Shown one piece after another: positions 25,750-33,428 of a stretch of DNA of 34,063 nucleotides (within the stretch, counting starts at the first letter, position 1; each line of letters begins with the position of its first letter). The notes beneath the pieces were generated by a model that saw nothing but the letters and a program-made list of their open reading frames with translations, did no database searches and was not told the origin of the DNA. The stretch is from Planctomycetota bacterium (GTDB lineage Bacteria; Planctomycetota; UBA8108; UBA1146). Where the stretch lies: assembly GCA_018694835.1 (NCBI GenBank), contig JABHOG010000059.1, forward strand, positions 1 to 34,063, in the 5' to 3' direction. A program made the position numbers and the translations under genes.

Positions 25750-27771
25750 TCATTTCTTCTTCACTGTTGGAACCGTGATTCGCGTTGATTTCTCGGCGAT
25801 CACGATGGCCCCTTCGACCAACTTTTTGGCCAGTGCTCGGGGTGAGAGTTCGTAATCGAATCCGACATGCATCGTCTGAAGAACCAGGTTCACGGGAACG
25901 GATTGAGAGATGAACTGCGCCTTGACCGAGTATGGTCCCCGTCCGGTGAGCAATTCTCCTGCGATATGATAGGTGGCAGTTCGATGCCCGAGAGGCTCGA
26001 TACCTTGACGATGTTTACGTAAATTTTTAGGGTGGCCGTAGATGTTGTTGGGCCTGGAGGCGGGTCGAATGAAGGGGATTGCCGATCCCGATTTGTTGAT
26101 CGTAAGCACCTGTTCCTGTTCTCCTCCACGCAAGTTTCTTACCAGCACTTTTGATTGCAGATTGAACAGTTGTTCATCGAGTGGGACCTCGCCGTTACGG
26201 ACATATAGTGAGAATCCATCCCTGACATCTCCGTTGGGATCACGGTCTCCGGAGATGAAAACGAGTTCACCTTGTGAATCCTGGACTTCGACCTGAAGGA
26301 CAAACAGCCTGCCGAGCTTGTCGGCGGGAAGATTGTGTCCGATGGAGAGATTTTTCACGTCGAGTTCGAAGTCGATTTCCTGTTCAGTGGCAGAAGTGAT
26401 GCGGATTTCGGATAGACCGAATCCTCGCTGTAACGCCTGAAGCCGCTGTTGAGTCGCCCAATCGAGTAGTTCGAGTTGTTCATCGATGATCTCACGTGCG
26501 TAGTATCGATCATCGATGGAATCCCATGCTTCGGGGAATGGGAAGTCTTCCGGGCACTCGTCTTCGAACTGGTCGGTGCCCCATCCGATGTCTACATCGA
26601 AAAGGAGCCATTCAGAGATCGATTTGTATTCTTGGGCTCGTTTGTTGATGGGGAAAATTCCCGGATGGATGAGCGAGTAGTCAGGACCGGCAAAGAAGTG
26701 ATTCGTCAACTTCCTGTCGGAAGTCTCTGCTCCGCCGACCACCGCGGCGGGCCCTTGTCGATAACCGGTCGAAACCCCCTCTTCTTTACCCATGTGGCAA
26801 TCATTGCAGGTGATCCCTTGTGCCGCTGCGGGTGAGTTTCGATACTCGCTGAGAACTTCATGTACACGGAATCCGTTGGGGGTGAAGACCTCGTGACAAC
26901 TACCGCAGTAGGTCGGGTCTTCAATTTCAGGAAACTTCTCGACCTCAGCGTGGATCGCGCGACCCACATCATCGCGCTCTGTATTCACCTTGTAGGTTTT
27001 TGGGTCTCTGAGAACGCGACTCATTTCTCCATTACCTTTGGCGCCCTTCACTGAATCGAAGATGTCCCCCCTGTCGAGACCCAGTCGCCCCGAGACTTTT
27101 CGGTAGGGGGCGCTCATGCGGTGGCAGACGACACAGGTGATCCCCTCTCTCGAGATGGGGTGTCGATCGAGATTCGAGAGACTGGCGGGCTCGCCGATGT
27201 CAGATCCGATGGGCGTATGGCAGCGAACGCAAAAATCTCCGGTGGTGGAACTGGTGCCCTTGTTCAAGGCCAATTGCAGCGACACCATTAACGGACTCAA
27301 TTGTGAGTATGCGTGCTGGGAAACCGACCATTCTCGGTATTGCTTGGGATGGCAGCTGGCGCATTTGTCTGCCGAGGGGAAGTCGTTATTTGCGAAGATC
27401 TTCTCGTGTTCCTCACGAGAGTGGTCGACGACGGTTTGGCGGTCAGGTGAGTTCCCTGAAGGCTTTACCGTCTCCAGTAGATCATCCAGTAAATCATCAT
27501 CTAGTAGATCATCACCCAGTAGATCATCACCCAGTAGATCATCACCCAGTAGGTCATTTTCCAGCAGATCATCGTTCTCGGCAGATGGTGCTGGAGGAGG
27601 ATCTTGGGAATAGACCGGATGATGGAATCTAATGTGGTTCGCGGATGCCCCCGCAAGGAGGAAGATGCTGGCCAGCAAAACGAACAGTACAGAAGTCGTG
27701 GGTGCCTTGGGGATCAGTACCACTGTTTCCTCGATCTCGTCGTACAATTTGGTGTCGAAAAGTGTGACCAT
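25750..27771 (-). CDS. Pentahaem cytochrome c with LLGDD repeat (c554-like), copy 2
   Basis: A 673-residue paralogue of the gene at 23369-25324. The N-terminus has 26 residues before a hydrophobic segment (27-44), longer than the first copy; a start nearer to the hydrophobic part cannot be excluded because no good ribosome binding site precedes ATG 27771. Residues 69-99 hold acidic LLGDD/LLDDD repeats, followed by five CxxCH motifs at about 137, 181, 213, 289 and 322 in the same spacing as the other copy. The haem-free C-terminal half is also conserved. It is the most upstream member of the cluster, 425 bases from the second copy, and divergent from a sulfatase gene. The function is probably periplasmic or extracellular electron transfer; substrate unknown. 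Confidence 0.92.
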   Translation of the reverse strand: MVTLFDTKLYDEIEETVVLIPKAPTTSVLFVLLASIFLLAGASANHIRFHHPVYSQDPPPAPSAENDDLLENDLLGDDLLGDDLLGDDLLDDDLLDDLLETVKPSGNSPDRQTVVDHSREEHEKIFANNDFPSADKCASCHPKQYREWSVSQHAYSQLSPLMVSLQLALNKGTSSTTGDFCVRCHTPIGSDIGEPASLSNLDRHPISREGITCVVCHRMSAPYRKVSGRLGLDRGDIFDSVKGAKGNGEMSRVLRDPKTYKVNTERDDVGRAIHAEVEKFPEIEDPTYCGSCHEVFTPNGFRVHEVLSEYRNSPAAAQGITCNDCHMGKEEGVSTGYRQGPAAVVGGAETSDRKLTNHFFAGPDYSLIHPGIFPINKRAQEYKSISEWLLFDVDIGWGTDQFEDECPEDFPFPEAWDSIDDRYYAREIIDEQLELLDWATQQRLQALQRGFGLSEIRITSATEQEIDFELDVKNLSIGHNLPADKLGRLFVLQVEVQDSQGELVFISGDRDPNGDVRDGFSLYVRNGEVPLDEQLFNLQSKVLVRNLRGGEQEQVLTINKSGSAIPFIRPASRPNNIYGHPKNLRKHRQGIEPLGHRTATYHIAGELLTGRGPYSVKAQFISQSVPVNLVLQTMHVGFDYELSPRALAKKLVEGAIVIAEKSTRITVPTVKKK
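27475..27567 (-). repeat. 15-bp coding tandem repeat (LLGDD units), copy 2
   Basis: About six 15-base units encode residues 69-99 of the second pentahaem cytochrome. Three successive units are almost identical (with CCCAGTAGATCATCA on the plus strand), differing in codon choice from the array in the other paralogue, which suggests each array has been expanded or homogenised independently. Confidence 0.88.
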
Positions 27772-27869
27772 GGATCACTGAAGAAATCAGCTCGTCGGGA
27801 ATCCTATCTGGATTTTACTTCCGTTACATTACTCAAAGAACATGAGTCGTCCTATCGAGGGGGTGAAAA

Positions 27870-29513
27870 TTGAATCATCGGTGGTTATTTTTCTTGTTGA
27901 GTATTTTTCCTGTGGTGGATTTGTCCGCATCTCAGCCGGCAAGTTCTCCGTCGGCAAGGCCCGATATCGTCGTCATCATGGCCGATGACATGGGCTGGTC
28001 CGATATCGGCTGTTTCGGCGGCGAGATCAAGACACCGAATCTCGACCAGCTGGCTTCGAATGGTGTTCGCCTGCGCCAGTTCTACAACACGGCTCGCTGC
28101 TGTCCGACGCGGGCTTCACTTCTGACCGGTCTCTATGCTCACCAGGCGGGTGTCGGCCACATGGTGTACGACGGTGGATCGTCGGGCTATCGGGGCGAAC
28201 TGTCCCCGACGACGGCGACCATCGCTGAACATCTGAGTGCCGCCGGTTACCGCACCTACATGTCGGGCAAGTGGCATGTCACTCACAACCTCGGCAAGGC
28301 AAAGCAGCGGATCGAGCCGAAGAAGAGGACCAACTGGCCCATCGACCGGGGCTTTCAACACTTCTTTGGCACCATTCACGGCGGTGGGTCCTACTACGAT
28401 CCGGTTTCGTTGACCCGGGGCGAACGGTACCTCCCGGCGCCTGAAGGGGACTACCACTACACCGATGCCATCAGCGAAGAAGCCGCAAAGTTTATCGAGC
28501 AGAATGCATCCCATAGTAAAGCGGCTCCGATGTTCATGTATGTGGCGTACACCGCACCTCACTGGCCGCTCCACGCTCGCCCCGCTGACATCGAGAGGGT
28601 CAAGGGTCGCTACCGCGACGGTTGGGATGCGATGCGAGAAGCGCGACTGAAGCGTCAGCGCGACATCGGATTGATCGATGAGGAGTGGGATCTATCGCCG
28701 CGTGATTCTCGCATCAAGAACTGGCAAGAGACGCCGGAGCATCCGTGGCAGGAGAGACGGATGGAGGTCTATGCCGCCCAGGTCGAGCAACTCGATCGCG
28801 GCATCGGCCGTATCGTTGCTGCACTGAAGGCGCAAGGCCGGCTAGAGAACACCCTGCTGCTGTTTCTGGCCGACAATGGAGGCTGTGCCGAGGAGATCAC
28901 ATCCGGCTGGAAGAGTCTGACCATCCCGGAAAAAACCCGTGACGGTCGCGATGTGAAAAATGGCAACAACCCGAAAATGCTGCCAGGACCGGAGGTGACC
29001 TATCAGAGTTACGGTTTGCCGTGGGCCAATGCTTCCAACACACCTTTTTTGCTCTACAAGCATCATGTTCACGAAGGTGGGATCTCGTCGCCGCTGATCG
29101 CGCACTGGCCGGCAGGATTAGAGGGCAGGGGGGTGATTCACGATGGACCCGGTCATGTCATCGATCTGGTCTCGACCTGTCTCGATGCCGCAGGGGCGGC
29201 ACCGATCACCGAACTGGATGGAATCGCCATGCAGCCGATCGAGGGCGTGAGCTTACTGCCGATTCTCTCGGGAGAGTCTGCCACCGAACGTCCCATCTTC
29301 TGGGAGCATGAAGGAAACCGGGCGGTGAGGCTTGGAAAATGGAAACTGGTCGCCCGTCACAACCGGCCGTGGCAACTGTTCGACATGGTGGCAGACCGCA
29401 CCGAGTTGCATGATCTCTCCGAGCAAAAAGCACAACTGGTCGAGGCGCTGGAGAGCAGCTATCAGCAGTGGGCCCAGCGTGCTCTGGTCAAACCCTGGCC
29501 GTTGAACCGATAG
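27870..29513 (+). CDS. Secreted sulfatase (arylsulfatase family)
   Basis: A 547-residue sulfatase, hydrolysing sulfate esters, probably of a polysaccharide. It starts with TTG 27870 behind GAGGGGG, and a signal peptide follows (residues 4-20). Catalytic features: metal-binding DD (39-40) in IVVIMADDMGWSD, the formylglycine motif CCPTRASLLTG (C77, CxPxR) that a formylglycine-generating enzyme would convert, GKWH, and DNGG later for the metal site. The length is normal for type I sulfatases. Such genes are strongly expanded in marine planctomycetes. It lies between the divergent cytochrome cluster and the converging Gfo/Idh/MocA gene, and is probably transcribed alone. Confidence 0.95.
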   Translation: MNHRWLFFLLSIFPVVDLSASQPASSPSARPDIVVIMADDMGWSDIGCFGGEIKTPNLDQLASNGVRLRQFYNTARCCPTRASLLTGLYAHQAGVGHMVYDGGSSGYRGELSPTTATIAEHLSAAGYRTYMSGKWHVTHNLGKAKQRIEPKKRTNWPIDRGFQHFFGTIHGGGSYYDPVSLTRGERYLPAPEGDYHYTDAISEEAAKFIEQNASHSKAAPMFMYVAYTAPHWPLHARPADIERVKGRYRDGWDAMREARLKRQRDIGLIDEEWDLSPRDSRIKNWQETPEHPWQERRMEVYAAQVEQLDRGIGRIVAALKAQGRLENTLLLFLADNGGCAEEITSGWKSLTIPEKTRDGRDVKNGNNPKMLPGPEVTYQSYGLPWANASNTPFLLYKHHVHEGGISSPLIAHWPAGLEGRGVIHDGPGHVIDLVSTCLDAAGAAPITELDGIAMQPIEGVSLLPILSGESATERPIFWEHEGNRAVRLGKWKLVARHNRPWQLFDMVADRTELHDLSEQKAQLVEALESSYQQWAQRALVKPWPLNR

Positions 29514-29533
29514 CCCAGCTGTCGATTCGAAGT

Positions 29534-30877
29534 TCAGATCCGCCAGGGTGCCCGCATCGGCTGACGGATCAGGCGATTGGCTTCCTCATCGCCGGGAAAG
29601 GTCTGCCCGACCGGGTCATACTTCAGTTTGCGTCCGGTTCGAATCGCGATGTTGGCCAGGTTGACGAGACTGCACGAGCGGTGCCCGTTCGATTCGTTCA
29701 GTGCAAAGCGTTGGCGGGTTCGTACCGATTCATCGAAGTTGGTGGGCCCCACTTGCGGTGGTTCGGGCAACTCGTCGATGCCATCGAGAAGATCCGCCGG
29801 TTCGGTTCGCATGCCACGGAACACCTTGCCGTTGGGTCCTTCGATGTACGGTAGTCCAGCGGGATCCTTCGGCCCCCACTCCCTCGATTCGAGGATCAAC
29901 TCGGTTCCATCCTGGTACTTCAACATCACCTTGCCCCAGGGCCCGCATGAATCGGGGTGTTGTGGCCATGGCGCGATGGCACTGATCTCCGATGGTGATG
30001 TGTGGTCCTTGTCGAGGATCCACTGCACCGGATCGAGGTAGTGCTGCCCCATGTCGGCGAGGCCTCCTCCGTCGTAATCCCAGTAGCCACGAAAGGAGCC
30101 GTGGGTGCGGTGAGCGGTGTAGGGCTTGTGGGGGGCTGGACCCAGCCAGGCGTCGTAGTTGAAGTGGTCGGGCACCGGTTGCGGGGCCAGTTGTGGTTTT
30201 CCGGTCCAGTACATCTTCCAGGCAAATCCGGTGTCGGGACTGACACGAACTCGAAGTGGACCTCCGAGTCGTCCCGATCGGACCAGTTTCTTGATGCGGC
30301 TGGCGGGGCTGCCCAGTCCGTACAATCCCCCCTCGAATCGGAACCAGGTATTGAGGCGGAACACCGCCTCGGTCCGTTCGATCTCCTGCACCACACGGAT
30401 CCCCTCATCGATGGTGCGGCTCATCGGTTTCTCGCACCAGACATCGAATCCGGCTCGCGCTGCGGCCACGCTCATCAGGGCATGCCAGTGAGGCGGTGTG
30501 CAGATGTGCATCACATCGATGTCGGTACGGTCGAGCATTTGACGCCAGTCGCTGTAACCACTGCAGTTTCCACCGGCGTGTTTCAAGCCTTCCGCCAGGC
30601 GGTGGGCATCGACATCGCACAGCGCCAGGGTCGTTGCGGTTTGTCCCTCCCGATGGGGACGGATGTGGGCGCCGCTCCTGCTGATACCACCACAGCCGAT
30701 GATGCCATGAGTGATGGTGTCGCTGGGCGCAATCCTGCCCGGTCCGCCTAGGACATGAGCGGGAACGATGTGAAACAGGCTCACTGCTGCAGTGGCACTG
30801 GCACCGAGCTTGAACAGTTCTCGTCGAGTGATGGGTGAAGTGGGCTCAGCGTTCTCATTCGCATCTGTGGGGCTCAA
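29534..30877 (-). CDS. Tat-exported Gfo/Idh/MocA family oxidoreductase
   Basis: A 447-residue NAD(P)-dependent sugar oxidoreductase. The N-terminus carries a twin-arginine signal (ITRRELFKLGASATAAVSLF, RR at 18-19), as in many planctomycete members, so it should be exported folded with its cofactor. Rossmann motif GCGGISRSG (61-69), then the EKP motif (149-151) expected to hold the catalytic lysine, and a C-terminal alpha/beta substrate domain. The start is TTG 30877, overlapping the stop of the upstream gene (TTGA) and preceded by GAGGAGG. As the last gene of an operon with an aldose epimerase, it may oxidise the sugar that enzyme handles. Confidence 0.93.
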   Translation of the reverse strand: MSPTDANENAEPTSPITRRELFKLGASATAAVSLFHIVPAHVLGGPGRIAPSDTITHGIIGCGGISRSGAHIRPHREGQTATTLALCDVDAHRLAEGLKHAGGNCSGYSDWRQMLDRTDIDVMHICTPPHWHALMSVAAARAGFDVWCEKPMSRTIDEGIRVVQEIERTEAVFRLNTWFRFEGGLYGLGSPASRIKKLVRSGRLGGPLRVRVSPDTGFAWKMYWTGKPQLAPQPVPDHFNYDAWLGPAPHKPYTAHRTHGSFRGYWDYDGGGLADMGQHYLDPVQWILDKDHTSPSEISAIAPWPQHPDSCGPWGKVMLKYQDGTELILESREWGPKDPAGLPYIEGPNGKVFRGMRTEPADLLDGIDELPEPPQVGPTNFDESVRTRQRFALNESNGHRSCSLVNLANIAIRTGRKLKYDPVGQTFPGDEEANRLIRQPMRAPWRI

Positions 30878-31338
30878 AATTCCTCCTCGTACATCTCCTC
30901 GGAGTCTTCCAGGTCTTCTTCGTCTTCCAGTTCTTCATGTTCCCGCAGCAGTCGCTGGCAATGAATTCCAAGCAACAGGGCGGTACTCCCCTCGATCGCC
31001 ACACAGATGAAGGTGTACCTGGAGAAGGAACCGCCATCGAGGAGATAGCTCGAGGCGCGTGCCAGAGCAGTTCCCAGGTAGCACCACGCCAACGGTTGCA
31101 GCCACGTGGCATAGATCGGGTTCCACAGTGCGCGCACGGTTACGACACCGAGCATCGTCACCAGGCCCCCCATCAAAGCTCGCATCTCTCCCAGTGAAGC
31201 GGCGGAAAGCACACCGCTATAGGGTTCGCTCCCCTGCCATTCGAGCATCTGGTCGATGACCATCCTGGGTTCGATCATCACCCAGACACCGAACCCGATG
31301 TTGCCCAGCGCGACCAGCAAGAGAAGGTGTCGGATCAA
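30874..31338 (-). CDS. Small membrane protein with acidic C-terminal tail
   Basis: A 154-residue protein with about four hydrophobic helices (roughly 3-20, 52-70, 82-98, 107-125) and a tail of about 20 residues rich in E and D (EELEDEEDLEDSEEMYEEEF). The layout resembles small DUF4345-like membrane proteins, but I cannot assign it with certainty. The start is TTG 31338, two bases after the epimerase stop, with GGAGGGG as ribosome binding site; the stop overlaps the Gfo/Idh/MocA start. The function is unknown. Confidence 0.8.
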   Translation of the reverse strand: MIRHLLLLVALGNIGFGVWVMIEPRMVIDQMLEWQGSEPYSGVLSAASLGEMRALMGGLVTMLGVVTVRALWNPIYATWLQPLAWCYLGTALARASSYLLDGGSFSRYTFICVAIEGSTALLLGIHCQRLLREHEELEDEEDLEDSEEMYEEEF

Positions 31339-31340
31339 GG

Positions 31341-32552
31341 TCAGGCCCCTCCGTCAAAGAGAAAGCGATGTTCCATCGTATGCCTGTAACTGTTCCCCGG
31401 TTGCAGGATCACCGAGGGCCAGGCGCCGTTGTCTTGCTTGTTGATCGCATCGGGCCAGAGCTGGCTCTCGAGACAGAACGCTCCATGTTTCTGGTACACC
31501 GCACCCTTCTTACCAGCGACTCCATTGAGGAAGTTGCCACTGTAGAACTGGATCCCCGGCTGGTCTGTCCAGATCTCCATCGAGTTGCCACTGGCGGGAT
31601 CGCTGGCACGGGCGGCAAAGCGAAGAGTCCCGGCCTCTTGGAGACTGAATCCGTCGATGACGAAGTTGTGATCGTAGCCACCCGGGTCGTCGTCGCCGTT
31701 GCCGGGCAGTGCTCCGATGTCGGCCCCGATCGCCTTGGCGGAGGTGAAATCGAGTGCTGAGCCACTCACAGGGGCGATTTCCCCGGTTGGAATCAGGTTC
31801 TCTCCAGCGGTATAGCGGCTGCAGTGGAGTGTCAGAAGTTGATCGAGCATCGATCCGGAGGAGTGACCCGCCAGATTCCAGTAGGAGTGGTGAGCCAGAT
31901 TGACCGGCGTGGCGCGATCGGTCTCGGCAGTCATCTCGACACGAAGCACATCGTCGTCGGTCAAGGTGTAACGCACGGTCGCGTGAACCTCACCAGGATA
32001 TCCTTCGTCTCCATCGGCGCTGGTCAGCAGTAATTCGATGCCGATTCCATCTTCACTGGCGAGGGGTCGTGCACCCCAGATGGATTTGTCAAAACCCTTC
32101 ACTCCACCGTGAAGATGATGGTCGCCATTATTGGTAGCCAGAGCGTACTCGGTGCCGTCGAGGGTGAACTTGCCGGAGTCGATTCGATTGGCACACCGTC
32201 CGACGATGCAGCCGAAGTACTGAGATCGTTCGATGTATCCCGACAGATCATCGAATCCCAGAACGATATCGATCATCTCTCCTTCGGGTCCCGGAACCAG
32301 GCACTCGGTTACGGTCGCTCCGTAGTCGATGATTCGCACACGCATTCGACCATTGTCGAGAGTGTATCGTTGAATCTTCACACCGTCGATCTGGCCCCAT
32401 GGCTCCACCACGATTCCATCGGTCACTGCAGGTCCCATTCCATCTTTGGTTTCGGTGATCCAGTCTCCAGGTCCCTGACAGCTGACGGTGGTGACCACCG
32501 CGCTCAGGAGCAGGGTACGAAAAGAGTATTTCACGAGTCGTTCGAATTTCAC
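31341..32552 (-). CDS. galM: Aldose 1-epimerase (galactose mutarotase), secreted
   Basis: A 403-residue enzyme interconverting the alpha and beta forms of aldoses. The GTG at 32552 is chosen because AGAGAGGATCC precedes it and an export segment follows (residues 11-24) ending at C25 (TVSC), a loose lipobox; upstream frame to 32849 is proline- and serine-rich and unlikely. Catalytic residues by family alignment: H148 in HLHGG, H222 in NLAHHSYWNL and E362 in LESQ. About 350 residues is usual, so the mature part fits. It heads an operon with a small membrane protein and a sugar oxidoreductase. An extracytoplasmic location is common for planctomycete copies. Confidence 0.92.
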   Translation of the reverse strand: MKFERLVKYSFRTLLLSAVVTTVSCQGPGDWITETKDGMGPAVTDGIVVEPWGQIDGVKIQRYTLDNGRMRVRIIDYGATVTECLVPGPEGEMIDIVLGFDDLSGYIERSQYFGCIVGRCANRIDSGKFTLDGTEYALATNNGDHHLHGGVKGFDKSIWGARPLASEDGIGIELLLTSADGDEGYPGEVHATVRYTLTDDDVLRVEMTAETDRATPVNLAHHSYWNLAGHSSGSMLDQLLTLHCSRYTAGENLIPTGEIAPVSGSALDFTSAKAIGADIGALPGNGDDDPGGYDHNFVIDGFSLQEAGTLRFAARASDPASGNSMEIWTDQPGIQFYSGNFLNGVAGKKGAVYQKHGAFCLESQLWPDAINKQDNGAWPSVILQPGNSYRHTMEHRFLFDGGA

Positions 32553-33136
32553 GGATAGGATCCTCTCTTGGGTACCCAGCATGATGTCGGATCGCGGCCT
32601 CGGGTCCAGAAGGAAGGAGCGGGATCGTCGGGGCGCAGGAGATGTGGGGAGGAGCGGCACAAGGGCCAGCGATGGCGAGGTGTCCGCGAGGGATTCGTCG
32701 CAAATTGCCGATGGGAAGCGTTGGCCGACCTGTTGCGGACTGGATGGCTTTGAATCTGCTGGAAGGACCTGGAATGAACCGGGTTGAACTGGAATGGCCC
32801 CTGAAACCCCTTCACTTCGGCTTTCGTCAGGGTATGTAAGTGCTTTCATTGATATGAGTTGTGGTTCTACTGGGTGGCGGGTACCGGGGCGCCGTCGATT
32901 TCATGGCGTTTGCGACTCGAGACTCTCGGCGGGTCGGCGGAAGGCCCGAGGAGGGGCATCATCGGCGGATCAAGCGCAAGACCGGGTCTCCGGTTCGGTT
33001 GACCGTTGGGAGCGACATCGGTACCCTCCTTGCTTGCGATTGATAAGAGTGGCCCGAATCTACCGGGCGATGGTTGAAAGCCGTGAACCGACCGGGTGCA
33101 GCGCAGGCTCCCCGGGCAATGGACAGGACCGAGAAG
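32553..33136. other. Divergent intergenic region
   Basis: Roughly 580 bases between the epimerase operon (-) and rpmB (+). Open frames here run antisense or lack domain content and ribosome binding sites. It should contain both promoters; a candidate for rpmB is listed separately. Confidence 0.5.
32999..33027 (+). promoter_or_regulatory. Candidate promoter for rpmB
   Basis: TTGACC (32999-33004, five of six consensus bases) is followed after 17 bases by TACCCT (33022-33027, three of six). Spacing is ideal but the -10 is poor; it lies about 110 bases before the rpmB start. Confidence 0.3.
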
Positions 33137-33412
33137 ATGGCGCGTCGATGCCAGATCACTGGAGCCGGAACTCGATCCGGCAATCGCAAGGCCATCCGAG
33201 GTAAAGCCAAGTACCTCGGTGGAGTGGGTACCAAGATCACCGGACTGACCAAGCGTCGCTTCAAGGTGAACCTGCAGAACAAGCGGATCTGGGTGCCGGA
33301 ACTGGAGCAGTTCATCCGCGTTCGTCTCAGTGTTCGGGCACTCAAGACCATCACGAAGAAGGGTGCATACCGTACCCTCATCGATGCGGGGATTCTCCAG
33401 CCGCCCAAGTAA
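33137..33412 (+). CDS. rpmB: 50S ribosomal protein L28
   Basis: A 91-residue basic ribosomal protein of the large subunit. The ATG at 33137 is chosen because the family begins MARxCxITG and AGGA lies 9 bases upstream; the open frame extends to 33074. Typical blocks are MARRCQITGAG, GNRKAIRGKAKY, TKRRFKVNLQNKRIWVP, and RLSVRALKTITKKG. It is not next to rpmG (L33), unlike in many genomes, and sits between polysaccharide-degradation genes. Confidence 0.96.
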   Translation: MARRCQITGAGTRSGNRKAIRGKAKYLGGVGTKITGLTKRRFKVNLQNKRIWVPELEQFIRVRLSVRALKTITKKGAYRTLIDAGILQPPK

Positions 33413-33428
33413 GGGCGGCATCATCACA

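Noticed and set aside
27303-27632. Plus-strand frame with repeated HHPVD units
   Set aside because: Again antisense to the acidic repeat of the second pentahaem cytochrome.
15071-27771. Reading the cluster as an ammonia- or hydroxylamine-oxidation operon because of c554-like cytochromes
   Set aside because: No hydroxylamine oxidoreductase, ammonia monooxygenase or nitrite reductase gene is present; c554-like folds occur in many systems.
32867-33427. Minus-strand frame opposite rpmB
   Set aside because: Antisense to a certain ribosomal protein gene; no recognisable domain.
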